Below are positions 1-6,907 of a DNA stretch of 15,983 nucleotides, in pieces. The translations under genes and the position numbers were made by a program. The notes under the pieces were generated by a model, which did no database searches, was not told the DNA's origin, and was given only the letters and a program-made list of their open reading frames with translations. Position 1 is the first letter of the stretch, and the number at the start of each line of letters is the position of its first letter. The stretch comes from JBGPTK01 sp041497605 (lineage in GTDB: Bacteria; Acidobacteriota; Terriglobia; Acidiferrales; UBA7541): the NCBI GenBank assembly GCA_041497605.1, contig JBGQGW010000063.1, positions 1-15,983 on the forward strand, written 5' to 3'.

Positions 1-83
1 CTGCGCGCGCAGCCGGAGAGGAAGGCGAGGGTGGCGAAGAGGAAGGCGAAGGAGATGATATTGCGCTTCGAATTAAAACACAG
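1..83 (-). CDS. Possible lipoprotein N-terminus, partial at window edge
   Basis: Read on the minus strand, about 1-75 gives a classic lipoprotein signal peptide: a basic stretch (NSKRN), a hydrophobic core (IISFAFLFATLAF) and a lipobox LSGC followed by AR. The cysteine would be lipidated and anchor the protein in the envelope. The rest of the protein lies beyond the left edge, so no function can be given. The weak point is the start: upstream in the same frame there is no ATG, GTG or TTG before the frame runs into the palindromic repeat at 111-131. CTG at 81-83 would be the only near-cognate start close by, and it has no clear ribosome binding site. The gene could instead be a pseudogene 5' end or a chance frame. 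On the plus strand the same bases give only a low-complexity, Arg/Lys-rich frame. Confidence 0.35.
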   Translation of the reverse strand, partial: MCFNSKRNIISFAFLFATLAFLSGCAR

Positions 84-110
84 AGTAAGGGCTGGTTTTT
101 TTAACTCCGG

Positions 111-131
111 ATTCCTCGCTGCGCTCGGAAT
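111..131 (+). repeat. Short palindromic repeat, copy R1
   Basis: Inverted arms ATTCC (111-115) and GGAAT (127-131) enclose the spacer TCGCTGCGCTC, and TGAC follows. The same core recurs at 201-254 (interrupted), 1528-1548 and 1617-1637, all in the same orientation. It has the character of a REP-type element: short, imperfectly palindromic, intergenic and scattered. Confidence 0.75.
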
Positions 132-200
132 GACTGAAAGAAGTTGGTGCGAGTGCTGCGACTGAACCCACTGCTTATTGGCTGGTTTGGTCAGCGAGCG

Positions 201-254
201 ATTCCTCGTCCCGTAGAAGCATCCGGGACGCAAACGACGCGCTGCGCTCGGAAT
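201..254 (+). repeat. Short palindromic repeat, copy R2, split by a 33-nt hairpin insert
   Basis: The left part ATTCCTCG (201-208) and the right part CTGCGCTCGGAAT (242-254) match R1 exactly but are separated by about 33 nt (209-241). The insert forms its own 7-bp hairpin with the flanking bases: CGTCCCG (207-213) pairs with CGGGACG (224-230) around a 10-nt loop. The outer arms ATTCC/GGAAT remain intact, so the whole could fold as a stem with a nested hairpin. It lies between the anmK stop codon and the left edge. Confidence 0.65.
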
Positions 255-306
255 GACCGCGGGAGGTAAGCGGCTTGGAGAGAGTACTGGGAGAGAGTGC
301 GAAGAG

Positions 307-1500
307 TTAGCGGCGGGGCGCATGGATGATTTTGCCGAGGATGGCGGGATGTTTTGCGCCGGTGGCGCTGGGAAGGTTGTTGGGGCGGCCGTGGTAAGCC
401 TCGTAAGCGAGGATTGCGAATGCGAATGCTTCTTTGGCGTCACCGGGAACGCCCAGATCATCGGAAGGGATCACGGTAATCTTCGGCACGGCAGCGACGA
501 GCATGGCCATCATCAGCGGATTGCGCGCGCCGCCTCCGGCGACGATCAGGTCGCGAGAGCCAGAGCGATCGGGAGCCCAGTTGCGAATTGCTTCGGCGAT
601 GGTGATGGGAGTCAGCAGCGTGACGGTGCGAATTAAATCTTCGGGGCGGGCACGCGCCTTCTTACCCCAGGCGAGGACGCGAGCGGCGAATTCCCGGCCG
701 AATTGCTCGCGGCCGGCGGTTTTCGGCGGCGACTTGCGAAAATAGGGATCGCGGAGAAGCTGAGCGAGCAGGTCTGGAAGCATCTGCCCGCGCGAGGCGA
801 TGCGCGCGTCCTTATCGAAGCTGAGGCGGCCTTGCGTGAAGTGGCGAACCAGCGCGTCGACGATCATGTTGCCTGGGCCGGTGTCGAAGGCGAGCACGTC
901 TTGCGGCCGGGCGGCGCGCGGGATGGCGGTGATATTTGCGATGCCGCCGATATTTAGGGCGATGCGCCCGCGCTGCGCATCGCGATAGAGTAAATAATCG
1001 ACGAAGGGCACCAGGGGAGCGCCCTGGCCTCCCGCAGCCATATCGGCGGGGCGGAAATCGGCGATGGTGGTTACTCCGGTGCGTTCGGCGATGATTGTAG
1101 GCTCGGCGATTTGGAGCGTAGATGCGACGCCCGCTGCGCCTAGAAAACGCATGGGGACGCCCTGGTGGTAGATGGTTTGACCGTGCGAGCCGATCAAATC
1201 AATCCGGCGCAGCGGGACGGCGAAGCGGCGGCAGGCCTTCAGCGCGGCGGCAGCGAATAATTCTCCCAATAGAAAATTGAGCTGGCTGATTTGGGCGGTG
1301 CTGGTGGCAGCGCCCTCACCCAAGTGGAGAACCGCGGCGCGGACTTTGGCGGGGTAGGGGATCGATACGAATTTTTCCAGTTTTGCTTTTAGGCCGGGAG
1401 GTGCGCCCGAGATGCGGACGAGAGCAACGTCGATCCCGTCGGCGGAGGTGCCCGACATCAGGCCCAGCACGCGCATGGGACGATTCCGGTCGGAATTCAT
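307..1500 (-). CDS. anmK: Anhydro-N-acetylmuramic acid kinase
   Basis: AnmK phosphorylates and ring-opens 1,6-anhydro-MurNAc released during peptidoglycan turnover, giving MurNAc-6-phosphate for cell-wall recycling in the cytoplasm. The family motifs appear in order: GLMSGTSADGIDVAL near residues 13-27, SHGQTIYH near 105-112, ADFRPADMAAGGQGAPLVP near 147-165, NIGGIAN, then FDTGPGN with the expected catalytic Asp at about 206, KTAGREQFG, GGGARNPL and GRPNNLPSATGA near the C-terminus. The protein is 397 aa, close to the usual 370-390. I chose ATG at 1500 because the open frame continues to 1584 only through repeat R3, whose translation (VILSAAKNPA) is not family sequence. ATG at 1476 (MRVLGLMSG) is also possible. 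Neither start has a strong ribosome binding site. It lies downstream of mutS on the same strand, 228 nt away, so it may have its own promoter. Confidence 0.93.
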   Translation of the reverse strand: MNSDRNRPMRVLGLMSGTSADGIDVALVRISGAPPGLKAKLEKFVSIPYPAKVRAAVLHLGEGAATSTAQISQLNFLLGELFAAAALKACRRFAVPLRRIDLIGSHGQTIYHQGVPMRFLGAAGVASTLQIAEPTIIAERTGVTTIADFRPADMAAGGQGAPLVPFVDYLLYRDAQRGRIALNIGGIANITAIPRAARPQDVLAFDTGPGNMIVDALVRHFTQGRLSFDKDARIASRGQMLPDLLAQLLRDPYFRKSPPKTAGREQFGREFAARVLAWGKKARARPEDLIRTVTLLTPITIAEAIRNWAPDRSGSRDLIVAGGGARNPLMMAMLVAAVPKITVIPSDDLGVPGDAKEAFAFAILAYEAYHGRPNNLPSATGAKHPAILGKIIHAPRR

Positions 1501-1515
1501 TCCGCGGTTTCGCAC

Positions 1516-1560
1516 AGTTGTCGCGGGATTCTTCGCTGCGCTCAGAATGACACCTCTTTT
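1516..1560 (+). repeat. Short palindromic repeat, copy R3
   Basis: Arms ATTCT (1528-1532) and AGAAT (1544-1548) enclose the same TCGCTGCGCTC spacer as R1. Compared with R1, both members of the innermost pair have changed (C-G to T-A), which keeps the stem. The surrounding ~45 nt, from CAGTTGTCGCGGG through GACACC and a T-rich tail, are nearly identical to R4, 89 nt away. It overlaps the apparent 5' extension of the anmK reading frame. Confidence 0.75.
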
Positions 1561-1604
1561 GACTGGGGACGCTTGGGCGCGCAATTCGTTGTGCGCTTCC
1601 GGGC

Positions 1605-1649
1605 AGATGTCGCGGGATTCTTCGCTGCGCTCAGAATGACACCCTTTTT
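1605..1649 (+). repeat. Short palindromic repeat, copy R4
   Basis: This is a near-perfect direct copy of R3: arms ATTCT (1617-1621) and AGAAT (1633-1637), the same flank CGCGGG on the left and GACACCC plus a T-run on the right. R3 and R4 together occupy much of the mutS-anmK intergenic region. The T-run lies on the plus strand, so this hairpin is not oriented to terminate leftward mutS transcription. Confidence 0.75.
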
Positions 1650-1728
1650 ATTGCCTCGTAGTAAAAGTCTAGACGGAGAGAGAGTGCAAGATTGGGCCGG
1701 AATGATGGCGGCTTGTTCGAAGTGATAC

Positions 1729-4443
1729 TCACGAGCGGGTGACCTGTTTTTTCAGTTGGGCCAGCAGATTCAGGGCGTCGAGAGGCTTCAGATTGTCGAG
1801 ATCGGCGCGGCGCAAAGACTCGAGAACATCGCGATCAATCGCGGTGAACATGGCCGGCTGTTCGGTTGCGGCCGGGATTGCGCCGGGAGAAAGCTCTTCG
1901 GTGAGCTGGTGTTCGCTTTTTTCGTGGCGAGCGAGAATTTCGCGGGCGCGCTCCACCACGGCGCGCGGCAGTCCCGCGAGCCGGGCGACTTCAATGCCGT
2001 AACTTTTATCGGCGCTGCCCGGCTCGACGCGGCGCAGGAAAATAATTTCATTCCCGGCTTCGCGGACGGAGACGTGCACATTCCGGACGCCGGGGAGAAG
2101 CAGCTCGAGTTCGGTGAGTTCGTGGTAGTGCGTCGCGAACAGAGTTCGCGGGCGCGCGCCGGCATGCAGCGCTTCCACCACCGCCCAGGCGATGGAGAGG
2201 CCGTCGAACGTGGCCGTGCCTCGGCCCACTTCGTCGAGAATCAACAGGCTCGCCGGGGTGGTGGTATTCAGGATTGCGGCCACCTCGCTCATTTCCACCA
2301 GAAACGTGGAGCGGCCGCGAGCGAGATTGTCCGAGGCGCCGATGCGGGTAAAGATTCGATCGGTGATCGGCAGGCGCGCCTGCGCCGCCGGGACGAACGA
2401 TCCCATCTGTGCCATGAGCACGATTAATGCGGCCTGGCGCAGATACGTGGATTTGCCGCCCATATTGGGGCCGGTGATGATCAGGAGAAATTGCGACTCG
2501 TCACCGAGAAAAAGATCATTGGGCACAAAGCGTTCGCCACGGCCTTCCAGCAGCTTTTCAATCACCGGGTGGCGGCCTTGCGAGATCAATAGATCGCCCC
2601 GCTTCCCGGCAGAAACGGACCGGCCGATTTCGGTTTCCGTAAATTCAGGTCGGCAATAATTTCGCTGGGCCGCGAGGCGCGCGAAATTCACAAGCACGTC
2701 GAGCTGGGCGACGGCCGCCGCGGTTTGGCGGAGCCGCGAAGCCTGCTGGGCCACTCTCTCGCGCAGATCGGTGAAAAGTTGCCGCTCGATTCCTTTGATG
2801 CGGTCGTCGGCGTCGAGAATTTTCCGTTCGTATTCCTTCAGCTCGGGCGAGGTGAAGCGCTCCGCGTTTACTAAAGTCTGCTTGCGTTCGTAATCCGCCG
2901 GGGCCAGCGCGAGATTAGGTTTCGAGATTTCAATGTAATAGCCAAAAATCTGATTGAAGCGGATTTTGAGCGAAGCGATATTGGTGCGCTTCCGCTCGCG
3001 CTCCTCCATCGCCGCAATCACTTGCTTGCTTTGCTTGCTCAGGTCGCGCAGCTCATCGAGTTCGGCGTTATAACCGCGGCGAATGATGCCGGGATCGCTC
3101 GGCAGCGCTGGAGGATCTTCGGCGATTCCTCGTTCGATATTTTCGCGGACGCCGGTGAGTTCATCGAGCGCGCCGTGGAGCGCGGCGAGGCGGCGTTTGC
3201 TGCAATGCGCGAGAAGACCGCGAAGCAGGGGGATGCGCGCCAGCGAATGAGCCAGAGCAATCAAATCGCGCGGGGTGGCTACACCGAGTGTGACCCGGCT
3301 GGTGAGCCGCTCGAGATCGAGCATTCCGGCGAGGTGCTTGTGGATTTCTTCCCGCGTGAGGGTCTGGGATTTCAGCTCGGCCACGGCATCCAGCCGCTCC
3401 TCGATTTCCTCGCGGCTAATCGAAGGCCGCAATATCCAGGAGCGGAGCAGGCGAGCGCCCATGCCTGTGGCGGTCTCATCAAGCGCATTCACCAGGGTGG
3501 CGGAAGCATCGTCGCCGGAAGTGGGCTCGAGCAGCTCGAGATTCCGGACGGTGACGTGATCGAGCACCAGCGCGTCCTGCTGCTCATAAAATGTGATGTG
3601 GTCGAGATGTTCGAGGCCGTTGCCTCCGGATCGAGTGCTGGCCAGGGGCGTGGCGGCTCCGGCGCTTTGCGCAGGGAGGGCGGAGGTTTCACGCAGGTAG
3701 TGCACCAAGGCCCCGGCGGCCGTAATGGCTTGCGGATGGCCGTCGAGGCCGAAACCTTCCAGGGTCACCACCCCGAACTGCTGTTCGAGCAATCGGACAG
3801 CTTGATCGAAATCGAAAACCCATTCATCCAGGCGCGTTTCGGTGGCCCCGAGGCCGTCAAATTCGGGCAGTTTCGGCTGAGAAAAGAGCGTCGCGGCGCG
3901 CGGCAACAGAATTTCGCGGGGGCGGAGGACGTGCAGCTCGTCGCTGACTCTGATTTCCGCGCCAGCGCCCGAGAATTCAGCGGAGCGAAATTCTCCCGTG
4001 GAGAGATCGACGTAAGCCAAACCGATGGGCTGCCCAGCCGGGTGGCGGGAGATGGCGGCCAGGAAATTATTTTCGCCTGCAGCCAATACGTTAGAATCGG
4101 TGGCTGTGCCGGGTGTGATGACGCGGACTACTTCGCGGCGGACGAGTTTCTTGCCTTTGGATGGTTCCTCGGTTTGTTCGCAGATGGCGACTTTGTGCCC
4201 GGCGCGGATCAGACGGGCAATGTAATTTTCAGCGGCGTGATAGGGCACGCCGCACATAGGCACGGCCTGGCCTTTCTCCTTATTGCGCGCGGTCAGGGTA
4301 ATTTGCAGCTCTTTGGAAGCGACCAGGGCATCGTCGTAAAAAAGCTCATAGAAATCGCCCAGGCGGAACATCAGCAGGGCGCCGGGATACTGCCTCTTGA
4401 TCGAGTGGTACTGCGCCATTAGTGGAGTGGTTGGTTCCGTCAT
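1729..4443 (-). CDS. mutS: DNA mismatch repair protein MutS
   Basis: MutS recognises base mismatches and small loops, then uses ATP to recruit MutL. The 904-aa protein is a typical full-length MutS1. The mismatch-reading motif Phe-X-Glu is at F31-Y32-E33 (GDFYELF) in domain I. The connector, lever and clamp regions follow, including the well-conserved NQIFGYYIEISK. The ATPase has Walker A GPNMGGKST at 658-666 (K664) and Walker B LLILDEVGRGT with D737-E738, followed by FATHYHELTEL. The C-terminal ~90 residues end in an amphipathic segment (LDALNLLAQLKKQV) typical of the dimerisation helix-turn-helix. The start ATG at 4443 is preceded by an AGG a few bases upstream; a second Met at residue 9 is the only close alternative. 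It is divergent from the CYTH gene and shares a 226-nt intergenic region with it. Nothing looks broken. Confidence 0.98.
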   Translation of the reverse strand: MTEPTTPLMAQYHSIKRQYPGALLMFRLGDFYELFYDDALVASKELQITLTARNKEKGQAVPMCGVPYHAAENYIARLIRAGHKVAICEQTEEPSKGKKLVRREVVRVITPGTATDSNVLAAGENNFLAAISRHPAGQPIGLAYVDLSTGEFRSAEFSGAGAEIRVSDELHVLRPREILLPRAATLFSQPKLPEFDGLGATETRLDEWVFDFDQAVRLLEQQFGVVTLEGFGLDGHPQAITAAGALVHYLRETSALPAQSAGAATPLASTRSGGNGLEHLDHITFYEQQDALVLDHVTVRNLELLEPTSGDDASATLVNALDETATGMGARLLRSWILRPSISREEIEERLDAVAELKSQTLTREEIHKHLAGMLDLERLTSRVTLGVATPRDLIALAHSLARIPLLRGLLAHCSKRRLAALHGALDELTGVRENIERGIAEDPPALPSDPGIIRRGYNAELDELRDLSKQSKQVIAAMEERERKRTNIASLKIRFNQIFGYYIEISKPNLALAPADYERKQTLVNAERFTSPELKEYERKILDADDRIKGIERQLFTDLRERVAQQASRLRQTAAAVAQLDVLVNFARLAAQRNYCRPEFTETEIGRSVSAGKRGDLLISQGRHPVIEKLLEGRGERFVPNDLFLGDESQFLLIITGPNMGGKSTYLRQAALIVLMAQMGSFVPAAQARLPITDRIFTRIGASDNLARGRSTFLVEMSEVAAILNTTTPASLLILDEVGRGTATFDGLSIAWAVVEALHAGARPRTLFATHYHELTELELLLPGVRNVHVSVREAGNEIIFLRRVEPGSADKSYGIEVARLAGLPRAVVERAREILARHEKSEHQLTEELSPGAIPAATEQPAMFTAIDRDVLESLRRADLDNLKPLDALNLLAQLKKQVTRS

Positions 4444-4669
4444 CGGCCTGGCCGGTGATTCTCGGGCTTACGCGAGGCAAAGGCAAACTGGTGCAAGCAG
4501 CCGCGCGAAGGGTCCATTGGTTTATACCCTGTAGCGTGCAATTCTGTCGAGCCGCGAAGCAGCTTTTGAAATTGGGAAACGTGCCCCTCCTTTACGATGG
4601 GAGGGATGGCGTCCCTTTGCGTGGAATGGCAGCGCGCGGTTAGTATCGGTTCATGGAAGCTGGAGAGCA

Positions 4670-5311
4670 ATGAAGGTAAGGAAGAATTACGAGATCGAAA
4701 TCAAGCTGCGCATTACAAACATGCGTGAGTTCCTGCGGAAGCTTGCCCGGCTGAAAGCTGCGCGGGTTCGAAGGGTGTTCGAGCACAACATACTGTTCGA
4801 CACGCAGGGAAACATATTGCGGAGATCGGGGAAATTGCTGCGTCTCCGCCTTGAATGGCCCGCTGACCGCAGCGGGGCTGCAAAGCGCCCAACGTCGGCA
4901 GAGGCTCGCGGTATCTTGACTTACAAGTCGCCGACGGGCGCTCGCCGGAGGCGAGACTCTCGTTACAAAGTAGTGGAAGAAACGGAACTCGAGGTCTCGA
5001 ATCCGCAACGCTTGCCGCCAATTCTAGAAGGCCTGGGTTTACGGCCAACGTTTCACTATGAAAAACGGCGAACTCTCTATCAATTACCAGGGCTGCCGCA
5101 CCTGCAGATTGATCTGGACGAAACGCCCATCGGCGTCTTCGTGGAACTGGAAGGGCCGAGACGCGTAATTGATCGAGCCGCCCGTTTGCTCGGTTATGGT
5201 CCCCCGGATTACCTGGTGACGAATTATTGGATCCTTTACCGGGACACATGCCGCCGGGAGGGCAAGCGGCCAGGCAATATGGTCTTCCGTGCGTTACAAA
5301 AGCAGAAATAA
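4670..5311 (+). CDS. CYTH-domain protein (class IV adenylate cyclase / triphosphate tunnel family)
   Basis: The N-terminus carries the CYTH signature ExExK as E8-I-E10-I-K12 (YEIEIKLR). Further strands of the tunnel-fold pattern follow: the FDT motif and RRSGKLLRLR, LTYKSP, RYKVVEETELEV, YEKRRTLYQL, and IDLDETPIGVFVELEG near the C-terminal half. Family members bind triphosphates with divalent metal inside a beta-tunnel; known activities are adenylate cyclase (CyaB), thiamine triphosphatase and inorganic triphosphatase. Sequence alone does not separate these here. At 213 aa it is a single-domain protein with no CHAD domain fused or next door. The ATG at 4670 follows GGAGAG at good spacing (AGCTGGAGAGCA). 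It is transcribed away from mutS and appears monocistronic, since the next gene starts 354 nt downstream behind its own promoter-like sequence. Confidence 0.85.
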   Translation: MKVRKNYEIEIKLRITNMREFLRKLARLKAARVRRVFEHNILFDTQGNILRRSGKLLRLRLEWPADRSGAAKRPTSAEARGILTYKSPTGARRRRDSRYKVVEETELEVSNPQRLPPILEGLGLRPTFHYEKRRTLYQLPGLPHLQIDLDETPIGVFVELEGPRRVIDRAARLLGYGPPDYLVTNYWILYRDTCRREGKRPGNMVFRALQKQK

Positions 5312-5334
5312 TTGCGATTCACTCCAGTCTTTCC

Positions 5335-5363
5335 TTGACAAAGTTTTGATATCACCTTAACAA
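5335..5363 (+). promoter_or_regulatory. Candidate sigma-70-type promoter for the transporter operon
   Basis: A perfect -35 hexamer TTGACA lies at 5335-5340. With 17-nt spacing the -10 would be TAACAA (5358-5363), which matches the consensus at only three of six positions. If used, transcription would start near 5370 and give a leader of about 295 nt before the ATG at 5666. The CYTH gene ends only 24 nt upstream, so read-through from it is also possible. Confidence 0.45.
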
Positions 5364-5439
5364 GAGATTCGCGCATTCAGCGGAGCGCGCGGAGCGCGAT
5401 GGATTATTCATCATCCAACCCGGAACCCGGTAGTTCGAG

Positions 5440-5592
5440 CCTGTCTGGACTGCGCAGAAAGGTCCAGATGGGGCTGGAAAAAGGTTCAATCGCGGCCACC
5501 GGCTGCTTGACGGGACCGCCGAAGGGCGCGGAGGCACGAGCCGACCGAGGGTAATCTGCGGGAGAAGGTGGCCCGTGGTCGGGAAATGTGCC
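5440..5592 (+). ncRNA. Candidate structured leader RNA (riboswitch-like), class not recognised
   Basis: Hand folding of the untranslated leader gives several helices. (1) 5440-5451 pairs with 5461-5472, about 12 bp including G-U pairs, with core TCTGGAC/GTCCAGA. (2) TCAA (5486-5489) plus GCGGCC (5492-5497) pairs with GGCTGC (5501-5506) plus TTGA (5507-5510). (3) CGCC (5517-5520) closes on GGCG (5525-5528) over GAAG. (4) GGCAC (5533-5537), CCGACC (5541-5546) and GGG (5549-5551) pair with CCC (5572-5574), GGTCGG (5577-5582) and GTGCC (5588-5592). The loop of helix 1 contains CGCAGA (5453-5458), exactly complementary to TCTGCG (5555-5560) in the loop of helix 4, which would be a 6-bp kissing interaction. 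I do not recognise the consensus of the M-box, yybP-ykoY, NiCo or cobalamin classes. The ligand is unknown; Mg2+ is a guess from the downstream genes. Confidence 0.45.
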
Positions 5593-5614
5593 GGCCTCGG
5601 GCATTTTTGTTTTT
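5589..5614 (+). terminator. Candidate intrinsic terminator / attenuator in the leader
   Basis: TGCC (5589-5592) can pair with GGCA (5600-5603) across a 7-nt GC-rich loop and is followed at once by TTTTTGTTTTT (5604-5614). The stem is short, so strength is uncertain. Its 5' arm is the same bases that close helix 4 of the upstream RNA (GTGCC, 5588-5592 with GGCAC, 5533-5537), so the two folds exclude each other, as in transcription attenuators. It sits about 50 nt before the start codon of the downstream gene. Confidence 0.45.
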
Positions 5615-5665
5615 AGGGGAAACGAAGGCGCTAAGGCGCGTCATCCATCCCCGCGGGAGACAGCC

Positions 5666-6907
5666 ATGTTGCACGCCACGGAAATACTCGGAGCAGAGAC
5701 TTACGATTCTTACGGCAACTTCGTCGGCCGCGTGAAGGAAATGTTCATCGAGCCCGCCGACCAGCCGAATCGCGTCGCCCGGCTGTTGCTCGGAAGAGGG
5801 CAATACCGCCCATTAATCGCGCGTTACGACCAGATCGGGTTCGTTGCCCCTGGAACGATCAAACTGACCACCGAAGAGTCGGCGCTGGAGCTCTACCGGC
5901 CGAACGAGGCCTGGCTGGCGGTGCAAAAGGACCTGCTCGACCAACAGATCATCGACACCCGCGGGCGCAAGGTGGTGCGCATCAATGACGTGGATTTGAG
6001 CGAGCAGCGCACCAACGGCACAGTCGAAATGCGGGTGACGCAAGTGGATGTGGGCTTGCCGGGAGCGGTGCGGCGGCTCCTGCAAGGGGTTGTCTCGCCC
6101 TCGGTGATCCGGCGGATTCAGGCCAAATTGCCTCCGCGGGTGATCTTGTGGGAATTCGTGAACTTGATCGAACCCGATCCGCTGCGGCGCGTGAAGCTGC
6201 GGCTGACTTCGAACAAGCTGGCAAAGCTCCATCCCGCCGATCTGGCGGACATCATGGAAGAACTGTCGCCGGCCGAGCGGCAATCCATCATTAGCTCGCT
6301 CGACGAAGAGACCGCCGCCGAAGCACTGGCGGAACTCGACAAGCGCCTGCAAACGCAAATCGTCGAAAAACTCGACACCGAGAAAGCCGCCGGCATCCTG
6401 GAAGAGATGCCGCCGGACGAAGCGGCCGATATTCTTTCGGAGTTGACCCCGGAAATGTCCGGTGATTTGCTGCGGGAAATGCCGCGCGAGGATGCCCAGG
6501 AAGTGCGGGAACTGCTCAAATTCGAAGAGAACAGCGCCGGCGGGATGATGACCACCGAATTTGTCGTGGTGGCTGAAGACGCCACTCGCGGCGAAGTGAT
6601 TGACTACATCCGCTTCAATGAAGTTCCGCTGGAACAACTCGACACCATTTTTCTGCTGAATCACGAGGCCGTGCTGGCGGGGACGGTTCCCCTGGCGAAG
6701 CTGCTATTGGCCGGGCCCGATGACGAGATGAAAGACCTGGGCATTGCAGCGGAAGTATCCGTGGGACCGAACGTGGAAGACAAGGAAGTGTTCGAAATCT
6801 TCGACAAGTACAATCTTCGCAGCCTCGCCGTGGTGGATGAGGGAGGTCGTCCGATTGGAGCCATCGCGGTGGACGACGTAGTCGAGAGGATGCGCGCCAA
6901 GCTATGA
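5666..6907 (+). CDS. Soluble PRC-barrel / MgtE_N / CBS-pair protein (Mg2+-sensor-like)
   Basis: This 413-aa protein has no membrane segment. Residues 1-60 (ATEILGAETYDSYGNFVGRVKEMF) look like a PRC-barrel, and a second related barrel seems to lie near 90-140 (LLDQQIIDTRGRKVVRINDVDL). Residues about 187-290 are the MgtE N domain, a series of short helical repeats (LHPADLADIMEELSPAER, EMPPDEAADILSELTPE, EMPREDAQEVRELL). A CBS pair follows from AGGMMTTEFVVV (291-302) to the C-terminus, with IGAIAVDDVVERM closing CBS2. In true MgtE channels this cytosolic part senses Mg2+ and gates a five-helix membrane domain, which is absent here. The ATG at 5666 follows CGGGAGA at good distance; the frame stays open to GTG at 5588, but that lies within the leader hairpin. 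Its TGA overlaps the next gene's ATG (ATGA), indicating translational coupling. Role inferred: cytosolic regulator or subunit of the adjacent transporter. Confidence 0.85.
   Translation: MLHATEILGAETYDSYGNFVGRVKEMFIEPADQPNRVARLLLGRGQYRPLIARYDQIGFVAPGTIKLTTEESALELYRPNEAWLAVQKDLLDQQIIDTRGRKVVRINDVDLSEQRTNGTVEMRVTQVDVGLPGAVRRLLQGVVSPSVIRRIQAKLPPRVILWEFVNLIEPDPLRRVKLRLTSNKLAKLHPADLADIMEELSPAERQSIISSLDEETAAEALAELDKRLQTQIVEKLDTEKAAGILEEMPPDEAADILSELTPEMSGDLLREMPREDAQEVRELLKFEENSAGGMMTTEFVVVAEDATRGEVIDYIRFNEVPLEQLDTIFLLNHEAVLAGTVPLAKLLLAGPDDEMKDLGIAAEVSVGPNVEDKEVFEIFDKYNLRSLAVVDEGGRPIGAIAVDDVVERMRAKL

Noticed and set aside
1617..1649. Repeat R4 with its T-run as the mutS terminator
   Set aside because: The T-run is on the plus strand, the wrong side for leftward mutS transcription.
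3022..4422. A 466-codon open frame on the plus strand opposite mutS
   Set aside because: It is antisense to a highly conserved mutS and has the low-complexity Gly/Ala/Arg-rich look of GC-driven shadow frames; no family resemblance.
5340..5665. Known metal riboswitches (M-box, yybP-ykoY, NiCo) or a cobalamin riboswitch
   Set aside because: The conserved stretches I remember for these classes (for example GGGGAGUAG of yybP-ykoY or the GAGGCUCC region of the M-box) are not present; a covariance-model search was not possible.
5813..6664. A 283-codon minus-strand frame opposite the MgtE_N/CBS gene
   Set aside because: Composition (FQ/RR-rich) is that of a reverse reading of acidic helical repeats; no motif seen.
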